A stretch of 64,000 bases of DNA from Butyricicoccus_A sp963588905 (GCA_963588905.1 CAVAJF010000025.1:62001-126000), one strand, 5' to 3'; shown: positions 8,314 through 18,112, counted from the stretch's first letter. Numbers and translations are program-made. The notes: generated by a model not told the origin, from the letters alone.

Positions 8314-10773
8314 ATGTCCCAGATCGAAGAAGTGGTAAATGATACCAGTGTTGCGTCGGAAGTGCTGCCGGTGCTGCCACTGCGCGGATTGGTAGCCTTT
8401 CCGGAAATGCTGATTCATTTTGATGTCGGTCGTTTGATTTCCATGAAGGCGCTGGAGCAGTCCATGCGAGACAATCAGCGTCTGTTTCTGACAGCACAGC
8501 GTGATATTCGCACGGATGCGCCGACGACAGACGATTTGTTTGTCGTGGGTACGGTGTGCACAGTCAAACAGATTCTGCGCCTGCCGGGCGATAACATTCG
8601 CGTATTGGTGGAGGGCTCGTACCGTGCCGGTGTGGAAGAATTTTCTAAGGAAGAGGACGGCTGCATGTTCGCCCGCGTTTTCCGTATGGATACCAACCCG
8701 GGACGAGTAGCGGAACGCCGCAAAGAAGCATTGGTACGCACCTTACAGGACCGATTTGAAGAATATGCCGGACTTGCGCAGCAGGTGACCAATGACGTTG
8801 TCATGACGGTGCTGGACGGCGGCGAACCGGGTTATCTTGCGGATTATGTGGCACAAAATGCGCCGCTGGCATTTGAGACCAAGCAGGAGCTGCTGGAAGA
8901 GCTGCACGATGTGCGCCGTTTGGAGCAGGTTGTTCGTGTGCTTGGTCATGAAATCGAAATTCTTCAGATTGAGAACTCGATTCAAGATAAATTAAAAGAA
9001 CAGATTGACAAAAATCAGAAGGAATATTATCTGCGCGAACAGCTCAAGATCATTCAGACAGAACTGGGAGATCAGGATCTCGGAGAAGAGGTCGAAGAGT
9101 ACCGCGAAAAAATCCGAGCACTGCATTTGGATGAAGCGGCAGAGAGCAAGCTGCTCAAGGAAGCGGGACGACTGGAAAAAATGCAGCCGATGTCCGCAGA
9201 GAGCGGCGTCATCCGTACATATCTGGATACATGCTTGGAGCTTCCGTGGAATACCAAAACTTCGGAGCACGTCAATTTAAAGCAGGCACGCAAGGTGCTT
9301 GACCGCGATCATTACGGCTTAGACAAGGTAAAAGATCGCATTATGGAATTTTTGGCAGTTAAGTCTCTGGCACCGCAGCTCAAGGGACAGGTTCTGTGCT
9401 TGGTTGGCCCTCCGGGCGTCGGCAAGACCTCGATTGTCCGCTCTGTTGCAGAAGCCATGAATCGCAAGTACGCGCGCATGTCGCTCGGCGGTGTGCGGGA
9501 TGAAGCGGATATTCGCGGTCACCGAAAGACATATATCGGTGCGATGCCGGGACGCATTATGACTGCTCTGACACAGGCCGGCAGCAAAAATGCTTTGATT
9601 TTGATGGACGAAATCGACAAGATGGGCGCAGATTCCCGCGGCGATCCGGCAGCAGCTCTGCTGGAAGTACTGGATGCGGAACAGAACAATGCTTTCCGCG
9701 ATCATTATATTGAGCTGCCGTTTGACTTGTCCGACGTATTATTTATCACGACAGCAAATACGCTGGATACCATTCCGCGTCCGCTGCTCGACCGTATGGA
9801 AATCATTGAGCTGTCCAGCTATACGGAACAGGAAAAAGCTGAAATTGCCATGCGGCATCTGCTGCCAAAGCAGTTGGAGCATCACGGACTGAAAAAGTCT
9901 AATTTGACGCTGAGCCGTGACACGATGGTATATCTCATTGATGCATATACGAGAGAGGCTGGCGTGCGCCGATTGGAACAGCAGATTGCAAAGGTTTGCC
10001 GCAAAGCTGCGAAAATCATTGCAGAGGATCAGCAGGAGCACCCGGATCGCAAGACACGTAAGCGTGTGACAGTCAATCGCTCCAATATGGAGAGCTTTTT
10101 GGGAACACCGCGATACAAGCGCGATAACGTCACCAAGAAGGATGAGATTGGCGTCGTCAATGGTCTGGCTTGGACATCGGTTGGCGGTGAGATGCTGCAA
10201 GTAGAAGTCAATGCCGTACCGGGCACAGGTAAACTGGAAATTACCGGTAATCTGGGCAAGGTTATGACGGAATCGGCAAAGGCAGCGGTAACGTATGTGC
10301 GTTCTGCGGCAGAAAAATTAGGCATCGACCCGATGTTCTATAAAGAGAAAGATATTCACATTCATTTTCCGGAGGCGGCAATTCCGAAGGATGGCCCGTC
10401 AGCCGGTGTGACCATGACAACGGCTATCGCCTCAGCGCTGTCTGACATTCCGGTGCGTCATGATGTTGCGATGACCGGCGAGGTGACTTTGCGCGGCCGT
10501 GTGATGCCGATCGGCGGATTAAAGGAAAAGACCATGGCAGCCTATCGCTCGGGCATGAAGACCGTCATTGTTCCGGCGGAAAATGAGCCGGATTTACAGG
10601 ATATTGATCCGATTGTGCGTGAAAATGTGGAATTTGTCATTGCAGAAACGATGGATACCGTGCTGCAGACTGCACTCCGCCGCCCAGTCAAAGGGGAAAA
10701 AGCGGAGGTGTCCGTTGTGACAGATCCGGCACAGTCAGGGAAAACAGGTGCGAGACAAGGAGAATTATGCTGA
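8314..10773 (+). CDS. lon: ATP-dependent serine protease Lon
   Basis: An 819-residue LonA-type protease. The N-terminal substrate-recognition domain opens with VLPVLPLRGLVAFPEM. A coiled region follows, then the AAA+ module with Walker A GPPGVGKT and Walker B LILMDEIDKMG. The C-terminal protease domain has the catalytic Ser in KDGPSAGVTM and the Lys in GGLKEKTMAAYRSGMK. GGGAGGAGG precedes the ATG. Its last 7 bases overlap engB, a lon-engB pairing common in Firmicutes. The C-terminal 25 residues are a polar, non-conserved extension. Confidence 0.98.
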   Translation: MSQIEEVVNDTSVASEVLPVLPLRGLVAFPEMLIHFDVGRLISMKALEQSMRDNQRLFLTAQRDIRTDAPTTDDLFVVGTVCTVKQILRLPGDNIRVLVEGSYRAGVEEFSKEEDGCMFARVFRMDTNPGRVAERRKEALVRTLQDRFEEYAGLAQQVTNDVVMTVLDGGEPGYLADYVAQNAPLAFETKQELLEELHDVRRLEQVVRVLGHEIEILQIENSIQDKLKEQIDKNQKEYYLREQLKIIQTELGDQDLGEEVEEYREKIRALHLDEAAESKLLKEAGRLEKMQPMSAESGVIRTYLDTCLELPWNTKTSEHVNLKQARKVLDRDHYGLDKVKDRIMEFLAVKSLAPQLKGQVLCLVGPPGVGKTSIVRSVAEAMNRKYARMSLGGVRDEADIRGHRKTYIGAMPGRIMTALTQAGSKNALILMDEIDKMGADSRGDPAAALLEVLDAEQNNAFRDHYIELPFDLSDVLFITTANTLDTIPRPLLDRMEIIELSSYTEQEKAEIAMRHLLPKQLEHHGLKKSNLTLSRDTMVYLIDAYTREAGVRRLEQQIAKVCRKAAKIIAEDQQEHPDRKTRKRVTVNRSNMESFLGTPRYKRDNVTKKDEIGVVNGLAWTSVGGEMLQVEVNAVPGTGKLEITGNLGKVMTESAKAAVTYVRSAAEKLGIDPMFYKEKDIHIHFPEAAIPKDGPSAGVTMTTAIASALSDIPVRHDVAMTGEVTLRGRVMPIGGLKEKTMAAYRSGMKTVIVPAENEPDLQDIDPIVRENVEFVIAETMDTVLQTALRRPVKGEKAEVSVVTDPAQSGKTGARQGELC

Positions 10774-11363
10774 ACTTACATTTGGTAGAATTTGTGCGGT
10801 CTGCTGTCAAAACAGCAGATTTCCCAAAGGATAACTTGCCGCAGATTGCCTTCGCAGGCAAATCCAATGTCGGAAAATCCTCGACAATTAACCGTTTGCT
10901 CAACCGCAAGAACTTTGCCCGCGTCGGCAACGCGCCGGGAAAAACCATTCATATCAATTTCTTTGAAATTGATAAAAAAGTGTATTTTGTCGATTTGCCT
11001 GGCTATGGCTATGCAAAGGTCTCAAAGAAGGAGCGCGACCGTTGGGGAAAGCTCATGGATGAGTACTTTGCGAGCGATGATACGTTGACGCTGGGCTTTC
11101 AGATTGTAGATATTCGGCACAAGCCGACGGCGGACGATGTCACGATGGCAAATTGGTTTTTGCAGACCGGCGTGCCGTTTGCCATTATTGCCAACAAGTT
11201 GGATAAAATCAAAAAGAGCCAGCTGGAGAGCAGCTTGCAGACCATTCGCACGACGCTGCATCTTCCAGAAGATGTGCCGGTTATTCCGTTTTCCGCAGAA
11301 AAGGGAAATGGCAAGGATGAAGTTCTTGCGCTGATTCTGGAACATATTCATGAAGAAAAATAA
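10767..11363 (+). CDS. engB: Ribosome biogenesis GTP-binding protein EngB/YsxC
   Basis: A 198-residue GTPase needed for assembly of the 50S subunit. The G motifs are visible: G1 GKSNVGKS, G3 DLPGYG, and G4 ANKLDK. ATG 10767 with GGAGAA just upstream lies within the end of lon, so translation is coupled. Length and motif spacing are typical. No clear terminator lies in the 51 bases before lysA, so read-through into lysA is possible. Confidence 0.97.
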   Translation: MLNLHLVEFVRSAVKTADFPKDNLPQIAFAGKSNVGKSSTINRLLNRKNFARVGNAPGKTIHINFFEIDKKVYFVDLPGYGYAKVSKKERDRWGKLMDEYFASDDTLTLGFQIVDIRHKPTADDVTMANWFLQTGVPFAIIANKLDKIKKSQLESSLQTIRTTLHLPEDVPVIPFSAEKGNGKDEVLALILEHIHEEK

Positions 11364-11414
11364 TATATTCTTCCTTTGTGGGGAGATATAGATAGAAAAG
11401 GATGATTCAGACCA

Positions 11415-12695
11415 ATGAACGAAAAGAAACCATTTATCACCAAGGAGCAGGCAGAAGCAATTGTCAAGGAGTATCCGACTCCGCTGCATCTGTACGATGA
11501 AAAGGGTATCCGCGAGAATGCACGCAAGCTGTACGATGCATTTTCTTGGAACAAGGGATTTAAGGAGTATTTTGCTGTAAAGGCAACGCCGACGCCGAAA
11601 ATCTTGCAGATTCTGAAGGAAGAGGGCTGCGGTACCGACTGCTCTTCTCTGACAGAGCTGATGATGAGCGATGCCTGCGGTTTCAAGGGCAAGGAGATTA
11701 TGTTCTCCTCTAACGATACACCGGCAGAGGAGTTTGTGCTGGCGGACAAGCTGGGCGCTACCATCAATCTGGATGATATTACCCATATTCCGTTTCTTGA
11801 GGATGCCATTGGTCACATCCCGGAGCGCATTTGCTGCCGCTTTAATCCGGGCGGTGTGTTCCAGCTGGGCGGCTCGAAGGAGGGCTTCCAGGTTATGGAC
11901 AATCCGGGCGATGCCAAGTATGGCATGACTCGTGAGCAGATCTCCGAAGCATATAAAATCCTCAAGCAGAAGGGCGCGAAGGAATTCGGCATTCATGCAT
12001 TCCTCGCTTCCAACACGATTTCCAACGAGTATTATCCGGCTTTGGCGCGTATTCTGTTTAAGCTGGCTGTTGAGTTGAAGGAAGAGACCGGCGCACACAT
12101 TACCTTTATCAACCTGTCCGGCGGTGTAGGTATCCCGTATCGCCCGGAGCAGAATGTGAATGACATCAAGGTTATCGGTGAAGGCGTGCGCAAGGCATAT
12201 GAGGAAATCCTCGTACCGGCTGGTATGGGCGATGTATCGCTGTATACAGAGCTGGGTCGTTATATGCTTGGCCCATATGGATGCCTGCTGACTCGTGCCA
12301 TTCATGAGAAGAACACATATAAGCATTATATCGGTGTCGATGCCTGCGCGGCAAACCTGATGCGTCCGGCAATTTATGGCGCATACCATCACATTACGGT
12401 GCTGGGCAAGGAAAATGCTCCGTGCGATCATACTTACGATGTCACCGGCTCTCTGTGTGAGAACTGTGATAAGTTTGCGGTTGACCGCCAGCTGCCGAAG
12501 ATTGATATGGGCGATCTGCTCGTGATTCATGATACCGGTGCACATGGCTTCTCCATGGGCTATAACTACAATGGCCGTCTGCGCTCCGCAGAAGTGCTGT
12601 ACCGCGAAGACGGTACCACAGAGCTGATGCGCCGTGCAGAAACACCGGCTGATTACTTCGCAACACTGGACGTTACCGGCCTGTTTAACAAGTAA
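11415..12695 (+). CDS. lysA: Diaminopimelate decarboxylase
   Basis: A 426-residue fold-type III PLP decarboxylase that makes lysine from meso-diaminopimelate. The PLP Lys is in YFAVKATP (about residue 56), the glycine loop is NLSGGVGIPY, and the second-subunit motif is GSLCENCDKFA. It ends with DTGAHGFSMGYNYNGRLR, as in diaminopimelate decarboxylases. I saw no lysine riboswitch in the short gap before it. It stands last in the lon-engB direction and is followed by a strong terminator. Confidence 0.94.
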   Translation: MNEKKPFITKEQAEAIVKEYPTPLHLYDEKGIRENARKLYDAFSWNKGFKEYFAVKATPTPKILQILKEEGCGTDCSSLTELMMSDACGFKGKEIMFSSNDTPAEEFVLADKLGATINLDDITHIPFLEDAIGHIPERICCRFNPGGVFQLGGSKEGFQVMDNPGDAKYGMTREQISEAYKILKQKGAKEFGIHAFLASNTISNEYYPALARILFKLAVELKEETGAHITFINLSGGVGIPYRPEQNVNDIKVIGEGVRKAYEEILVPAGMGDVSLYTELGRYMLGPYGCLLTRAIHEKNTYKHYIGVDACAANLMRPAIYGAYHHITVLGKENAPCDHTYDVTGSLCENCDKFAVDRQLPKIDMGDLLVIHDTGAHGFSMGYNYNGRLRSAEVLYREDGTTELMRRAETPADYFATLDVTGLFNK

Positions 12696-12717
12696 TATCG
12701 TCGAAATTTTATCTCAT

Positions 12718-12758
12718 GCCACAGATGATACACGCGCTGTATCGTCTGTGGCATTTTT
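12718..12758 (+). terminator. Intrinsic terminator after lysA
   Basis: A 14-base stem (12718-12731 with 12739-12752, one G-U pair) is followed by ATTTTT. Confidence 0.92.
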
Positions 12759-12774
12759 GCGTGTGACGCACAAT

Positions 12775-12822
12775 TGTTAAATCTATGTAAGATTTGTAAA
12801 TGTGGCGTATCATTTATGTAAA
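12775..12822 (+). promoter_or_regulatory. Phased TGTWAA repeats, possible PhoP-type box
   Basis: TGTTAA at 12775, TGTAAG at 12786, TGTAAA at 12795 and TGTAAA at 12817 recur at intervals of about 11, 9 and 22 bases upstream of a phosphate transporter gene. On the other strand these read TTAACA, CTTACA and TTTACA, like the Firmicutes PhoP recognition repeat. A TATAAT follows at about 12852. The regulator assignment is inference from spacing and from the neighbouring gene. Confidence 0.4.
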
Positions 12823-12954
12823 AAAATCGTGCAATTTTTAACATGGAGTGTTATAATAAATTTTGAAAGCCGCAGAAATCTGTCTGTCGAAAAAATGTGA
12901 AGAGTGGCGGCAGGCTGTTTTCTAAGGCGAAACAACTCGAAATGAGGAGACTAT

Positions 12955-14616
12955 ATGGGATTTAGTAACATTCTAGCCTTGTGCGGCGGATTGGGACTGT
13001 TCCTGTTCGGCATGAAGTACATGGGTGCCGGATTGGAGCTTGCAGCCGGTCCAAAGCTGAACAACCTGCTGGAGAAATTGACACGCAACCCGGTTATGGG
13101 CTTCCTTCTGGGCGTTTTCGTCACCGCCTGCGTGCAGTCATCTTCTGCGACAACCATTATGTGTATGGGCTTCTTGAACGCCGGTATTATGGACTTGCTT
13201 CAGGCGGCTGGTGTCATTCTCGGTGCCAACGTCGGTACGACAATGACAAGTATCTTGATTGCGCTGGATATTTCGTGGCTTGCTCCGGTATGTATTTTTG
13301 TCGGTGCATTGATGCAGATGTTCTGCAAGAAAAAGGTACAGAAATATGTTGGACAGATTATTCTGGGCTTTGGTATTCTGTTCCAAGGCTTGCATACCAT
13401 GAGTGATTCGATGTCCGGTTTGAAGGACATGCCGGAATTTCAGCAGTTTATCGCCAGCGCAACCAATCCGTTCCTTGGATTTGTTGTCGGCTTGATTCTG
13501 TGCGGTGTGATCCAGAGTTCTTCCGCGGCAGTTGGTGTCTTGCAGGCTCTGGCTATGCAGGGACTGATGCCGATGCATTTTGCGGCGTTCCTGATTTGCG
13601 GCATCAATGTTGGCTCTTCCATCACGCCGTTCCTGTCCGCGATCGGTGCAAAGAATAACACCAAGCGTGCAGCGGTTATTTACTGTGTATATAACGTGAT
13701 TGGCGCGATTATCTTTGTTCCGATTTGTATGTTGACGCCGTTTGTCAATATTTATAACCTGTTTACGGCGAATACCGTTGTACAGATCTCTATGTTCCAT
13801 ATCACCTTCAAGCTGGTGACAGCATTGATCCTGCTGCCGTTTGTTCGTTGGCTGGTGGATATTTCGTATCGTGTCATTCCGAAAAAGGTACACGAAAATG
13901 CGTATCGCTTTGCGTATATTGACTCGAAGCAGATTGATGCACCGAGTGCGACGATCCGTCAGCTGTATAAGGAGTCCGAACGCATGGGCGGTATGGTTCG
14001 TGAAAACTTGGTTCTGGCAGCGGAAGGTATGCTGAACAATGATGTCAGCCAAGCGGAAAAAATCCGTGAGACAGAGAATGTCATTAACTTCCTCAACCAC
14101 GGTATCACAGACTATCTGGTGCAGTTCAGCGGGCATAATCTTCCGGCGCATGTGCCGCAGCTGGTTGGCAACATGTTCCATTTAATCGGCGATTTGGAAC
14201 GTATCGGCGACCATGCCATCAATCTGCTGGAAAAAACCGAACAGTGCTTGGAAAAAGATCTGATTTACTCAGAGGATGCTCGACAGGAATTGAAGAACAT
14301 GTATGAAGCCGATCTCTTGCTGTTTGATCGTGCGTTCAGTGGATTCCTGTGCCACAATCTAACCGAGCAGGATGCACTGGAGCTGCATCATATTGAAGAC
14401 AAGGTAGACAATATGAAGCGCAATTATGAGAACAATCATATTAAGCGCTTGAGCAACAAGCAGTGTGCCACAGAGCCGGGCATTATCTTTGTAGAAGCCC
14501 TGCATGATTTTGAAAAAATCGGTGACCACGCAGACGATATGGTATTTATTGCGCGGAAAAATGCACAGATTTCCGGCGGCATCCGTCCGCCGGTATTGAG
14601 CACAGATCCGGCTTAA
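12955..14616 (+). CDS. Na+/phosphate cotransporter (NptA/PNaS family) with C-terminal PhoU-like domain
   Basis: A 553-residue membrane protein. The N-terminal half (about 1-310) has eight or so hydrophobic segments with two inverted copies of the signature: CVQSSSATT and VIQSSSAAVG. The C-terminal part (about 340-540) is a PhoU-like helical domain with the repeated FHLIGDLERIGDHAINL and HDFEKIGDHADDM motifs. This fits sodium-dependent phosphate uptake with a regulatory tail. GAGGAG precedes the ATG. It stands alone between terminators. Confidence 0.93.
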   Translation: MGFSNILALCGGLGLFLFGMKYMGAGLELAAGPKLNNLLEKLTRNPVMGFLLGVFVTACVQSSSATTIMCMGFLNAGIMDLLQAAGVILGANVGTTMTSILIALDISWLAPVCIFVGALMQMFCKKKVQKYVGQIILGFGILFQGLHTMSDSMSGLKDMPEFQQFIASATNPFLGFVVGLILCGVIQSSSAAVGVLQALAMQGLMPMHFAAFLICGINVGSSITPFLSAIGAKNNTKRAAVIYCVYNVIGAIIFVPICMLTPFVNIYNLFTANTVVQISMFHITFKLVTALILLPFVRWLVDISYRVIPKKVHENAYRFAYIDSKQIDAPSATIRQLYKESERMGGMVRENLVLAAEGMLNNDVSQAEKIRETENVINFLNHGITDYLVQFSGHNLPAHVPQLVGNMFHLIGDLERIGDHAINLLEKTEQCLEKDLIYSEDARQELKNMYEADLLLFDRAFSGFLCHNLTEQDALELHHIEDKVDNMKRNYENNHIKRLSNKQCATEPGIIFVEALHDFEKIGDHADDMVFIARKNAQISGGIRPPVLSTDPA

Positions 14617-14629
14617 ACAACAAGCAATC

Positions 14630-14674
14630 ATCCGGCAGAACACGGACAATCCTGTGTTTTCTGCCGGATTTTGT
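14630..14674 (+). terminator. Intrinsic terminator after Na/Pi cotransporter
   Basis: ATCCGGCAGAA at 14630-14640 pairs with TTCTGCCGGAT at 14659-14669, followed by TTTGTT. Confidence 0.88.
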
Positions 14675-14763
14675 TATATTCTTGCTATTTTACGATTTTT
14701 TCACACACGGAAAGAAAAATCGTGGTACACTAAGAGTAAATTATACAACAAGGGGAAGAAAAA

Positions 14764-15819
14764 ATGATGAAGAAACAATTATCTGATCCGTTTTTTATTC
14801 GCAATACAAAAATTCGCAATCGTATCTGTGTGCCGCCAATGGTGATTTACAATTGGTCGGATGGCAGCGGATATGTCGATGACAAACACGTAGCGCATTA
14901 TCGCCGTTTGGCACGCGGCGGTGCCGGATTGATTATTCAGGAAGCAACCTGTGTGACAGAGGAAGGCAAGCTGGCGCAGACACAGCTCGGCATTTGGGAA
15001 GATGGACAGATAGAAGGTCTGCGCCGGATTACCGAGGCTGTTCATGCGGAAGGATGTCCGATTTTTGTACAGATTCATCATGCCGGTATCGTTGGCATTG
15101 CGCAGCACGCGCTATGTCCCAGTGCGTATGTGTTGGGAGATAAGACGGGCGTAGAGATGTCTGTAGAGCAGATTCATGACATGCAGCAGGCGTTTATTTC
15201 TGCGGCGCGGCGTGCCTATCAGGCGGGCTATGATGGTGTGGAGCTGCACGGATGCCATCGGTATTTGATGTGCCAATTTTTAAATGCCAGAGTGAATACG
15301 CGCACGGATACATATGGAGCGCATCCGGAACAATTTGTGCTAGAGATTCTCGATGGCATTCGTAAAATTGTACCGGAGGATTTTGTGGTTGGCATTCGCT
15401 TGGGCGCGTTTGAGCCGACGCTGCAGGACGGCATTCGTCACGCCAAGATCTTAGAAGAGCATGGCATAGATTTTCTGGATATTTCCTATGGATTTACCGA
15501 GGAGCAGGAAGCGGAAAAGCCGGCAGATTTTCCGTATAAAGATATTATTTACGCAGCGGGAGAAATCAAGAAGCAGGTATCCATTCCTGTTTTTGCTGTC
15601 AATGGCATTCGTTTGCCGGAGGATGCGCGCGGCGCATTGGAACTGACGCAGGTGGATATGATTGATGTCGGACGCAGCTCGTTGGCGAACCCTGAGTGGG
15701 CAGCGGATGCATTGGCAGGGCGAAAAACGGACAAATGCGTGGATTGCAGTGTATGCCAGTGGCGCATCAATCCGGATCGCTGTGCCGGACGCCTGCTGCA
15801 TGAAAAAAGACAGAAGTGA
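14764..15819 (+). CDS. NADH:flavin oxidoreductase, Old Yellow Enzyme family
   Basis: A 351-residue FMN TIM-barrel protein. OYE features include NRICVPPMVIYNWSDGSG, VQIHHAG, and GYDGVELHGCHRYLMCQFLN. It stops after the barrel and lacks the NAD/FAD domain of 2-enoate reductases. It ends in Cys residues spaced C-x2-C-x2-C-x8-C (CVDCSVCQW... RC), which resembles the 4Fe-4S binding loop normally found between barrel and second domain. It may therefore take electrons from a separate partner. AAGGGGAAG precedes ATG 14764; ATG 14767 is an equal alternative. The stop overlaps the EcsC gene. Confidence 0.88.
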   Translation: MMKKQLSDPFFIRNTKIRNRICVPPMVIYNWSDGSGYVDDKHVAHYRRLARGGAGLIIQEATCVTEEGKLAQTQLGIWEDGQIEGLRRITEAVHAEGCPIFVQIHHAGIVGIAQHALCPSAYVLGDKTGVEMSVEQIHDMQQAFISAARRAYQAGYDGVELHGCHRYLMCQFLNARVNTRTDTYGAHPEQFVLEILDGIRKIVPEDFVVGIRLGAFEPTLQDGIRHAKILEEHGIDFLDISYGFTEEQEAEKPADFPYKDIIYAAGEIKKQVSIPVFAVNGIRLPEDARGALELTQVDMIDVGRSSLANPEWAADALAGRKTDKCVDCSVCQWRINPDRCAGRLLHEKRQK

Positions 15820-16667
15820 TTGATATGAGACGCAAAAGACAAAATATTTGGGAAGACGAATGGGACGATTTGCGCAAACGCGAAGAAAAGTATATCTATA
15901 AAAATTGCGTACAGGGTACGAAGTTGTTTTCTAAGCTGCAAAAAGTCGTCCCCAAAACGCTGCAATCCAAATTGGATGCCGCCTTTATCAAGGCATTTGA
16001 AGTAGTATTTGACAAGGGAACCGGAGTCATTGAGAAAACCTATGACAAGGAAAAACGGCAGTCTGAATATGAAGTGCGGGAATATGCGGCAAAAATTCGA
16101 GAGGACAAGCAAAATGTGCGTGCTTTTCGCAAAAAAGCGAGTGGTTATGCCAGAAAAAATCTGCTGTTTTCTTCGCTGGAGGGCATTGGATTCGGGTTGA
16201 TTGGACTGGGACTGCCGGATATTCCACTGTTTGTCAGTCTGATGCTGCGCAATTTATATGAGATCTCTCTGTCTTTCGGCTATGACTATGACAATATGGA
16301 GGAGCGGTACTTTCAACTGCGTGTTATTGAAACAGCACTCTACAGCGGCGAAGAAATGCGCAAACGGGATGAGGATATGAACATCCTGTGCAAGAATTTG
16401 TGCGGCAGCAAACAGCAAAAGCCGGAAGAAATGAAAAAATTGGCGTTTGATCTCACCGGTCAAATTCACAGCACAGCGAAAGCACTGTCTGATGATATGC
16501 TGTACGCGAAATTTATTCAAGGCAAGATGCTAGTCGGTGTGATTGGCGGTGCAACGGATGTCACGGTGCTCAAGCGCATCACGGATTATGCCATGCTCAA
16601 ATATCGAAGGAGATACCTGCTGGATCGGGAATGGAACAGCGAAGCGGAGCAGAAACAGCCAATATAG
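15816..16667 (+). CDS. EcsC family protein
   Basis: A 283-residue protein of the EcsC family, named after the third gene of the Bacillus ecs ABC transporter locus but of unknown biochemistry. The family block is LFSSLEGIGFGLIGLGLPDIPLFVSLMLRNLYEISLSFGYD in pattern (about residues 118-160), with a probable membrane-inserting hairpin. GTG 15816 overlaps the preceding TGA; ATG 15825 is a possible alternative and neither has a strong ribosome site, consistent with coupled translation. There are no ABC transporter genes nearby. Confidence 0.85.
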   Translation: MIDMRRKRQNIWEDEWDDLRKREEKYIYKNCVQGTKLFSKLQKVVPKTLQSKLDAAFIKAFEVVFDKGTGVIEKTYDKEKRQSEYEVREYAAKIREDKQNVRAFRKKASGYARKNLLFSSLEGIGFGLIGLGLPDIPLFVSLMLRNLYEISLSFGYDYDNMEERYFQLRVIETALYSGEEMRKRDEDMNILCKNLCGSKQQKPEEMKKLAFDLTGQIHSTAKALSDDMLYAKFIQGKMLVGVIGGATDVTVLKRITDYAMLKYRRRYLLDREWNSEAEQKQPI

Positions 16668-16743
16668 ATATGATTTGTAATCATCTTGTTGTGTACATTG
16701 CTAAGTAAATATGATATAGTTAACAGGAAGGGAGGGAATCTTC

Positions 16744-17187
16744 ATGATGATGACTATTTCTCCTGTGTATATCTGGATCGGCGTGCTGATTTTTTGTCTG
16801 GTGGCAGAAGCGTGTACGGTGCAGCTGGTTACCATTTGGTTTGCGATTGGCTCTGTCGGAGCCATGGCGGCCGCGGCGATGGGATTTGGCGAAATCGTAC
16901 AGCTCAGTGTTTGCTTGGCGGTTGCGATTGTCATGCTGCTGCTGTTGAGACCGATTGTCCGCGGCAAGTTGCTGACAACGATTGATCGGACAAATGCAGA
17001 CCGTATTCTTGACCAAACAGCGGTTGTCATTCAAACGATTGACGCGAAGCAGGAAACTGGTCAAATTCGCCTGATGGGGCAAATTTGGAGCGCACGTGCA
17101 TCTGATCCAAACGATTGTATTCCGGAGGGTGAAACGGTTGTTGTCACTGCTATTTCCGGTGTAAAGGCAATCGTAAAGAGAGCATGA
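16744..17187 (+). CDS. NfeD family membrane protein
   Basis: A 147-residue protein with two or three N-terminal membrane segments (about residues 8-75) and a C-terminal OB-fold typical of NfeD (GQIRLMGQIWSARASD, then IPEGETVVVTAISGVKAIV). NfeD proteins act with SPFH/stomatin proteins in membrane domain organisation. It is followed 25 bases later by exactly such a protein, so the pair is canonical. GGGAGGG precedes ATG 16744. Confidence 0.93.
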   Translation: MMMTISPVYIWIGVLIFCLVAEACTVQLVTIWFAIGSVGAMAAAAMGFGEIVQLSVCLAVAIVMLLLLRPIVRGKLLTTIDRTNADRILDQTAVVIQTIDAKQETGQIRLMGQIWSARASDPNDCIPEGETVVVTAISGVKAIVKRA

Positions 17188-17212
17188 GCAAAACAAAAAG
17201 GAGGGCAAACAT

Positions 17213-18112
17213 ATGGTAGTAATTATTTTGGTTTTGATTGTGCTGGTCGTATTGATTTCCAATATCAAGATCGTTCCGCAGGCAAAGGCGTATACGATCG
17301 AGCGACTGGGCGCGTATCGAGTAACCTGGCAGACAGGTCTGCACTTTAAAATCCCGCTGATTGAGCGTGTGGCACGTCGTGTGACGCTCAAAGAACAGGT
17401 TGTGGATTTTGAACCACAGCCGGTTATCACCAAGGATAATGTAACCATGCAGATTGACACGGTTGTTTATTTTCAGATTACCGATCCGAAGCTGTTTACT
17501 TACGGTGTAGAAAGCCCGATGGCAGCGATTGAAAATCTGACGGCCACGACGCTGCGAAACATCATTGGCGATTTGGAGCTGGATGAGACGCTGACATCCC
17601 GCGATGTCATCAATACCAAGATGCGCACGATTTTGGATGAGGCGACCGATGCATGGGGTATTAAGGTCAACCGTGTAGAATTGAAAAACATCATTCCGCC
17701 GAAGGCTATTCAGGAATCCATGGAGAAGCAGATGAAGGCGGAGCGCGAACGCCGTGAAGCAATCCTTGTTGCGGAAGGTCAGAAACAGTCCGCGATTCTG
17801 GTTGCGCAGGGCGAAAAGGAATCCATGGTTCTGCGTGCAGATGCAAAGCGTGAAGCACAAATCAAGGAAGCGCAGGGTCAGGCAGAAGCACTGATGACGG
17901 TACAGAAGGCTCTGGCAGATTCTTTGGTACTGCTCAATGAGGCAGCACCGAATGATAAGGTACTTCGCCTGAAGGCATTGGAGGCATTCACTAAGGCGGC
18001 AGATGGTAAGGCGACCAAGATTATCATTCCGTCTGAAATTCAGGGAATGGCAGGTTTGGCAACTTCGCTGCAGGAAGTATGGCAGACGCCGAGTCCGGAA
18101 GCAAAAGAGTAA
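17213..18112 (+). CDS. SPFH domain / band 7 protein (slipin-like)
   Basis: A 299-residue stomatin-like protein. One N-terminal hydrophobic anchor (VVIILVLIVLVVLI) is followed by the SPFH domain (IVPQAKAYTIERLGAYRVTWQTGLHFKIPLIERV in pattern) and a long charged coiled coil rich in Glu, Lys and Ala (about residues 165-240). It probably forms membrane-bound oligomers with the NfeD protein encoded just upstream. AGGAGG precedes the ATG. A terminator follows closely. Confidence 0.94.
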   Translation: MVVIILVLIVLVVLISNIKIVPQAKAYTIERLGAYRVTWQTGLHFKIPLIERVARRVTLKEQVVDFEPQPVITKDNVTMQIDTVVYFQITDPKLFTYGVESPMAAIENLTATTLRNIIGDLELDETLTSRDVINTKMRTILDEATDAWGIKVNRVELKNIIPPKAIQESMEKQMKAERERREAILVAEGQKQSAILVAQGEKESMVLRADAKREAQIKEAQGQAEALMTVQKALADSLVLLNEAAPNDKVLRLKALEAFTKAADGKATKIIIPSEIQGMAGLATSLQEVWQTPSPEAKE

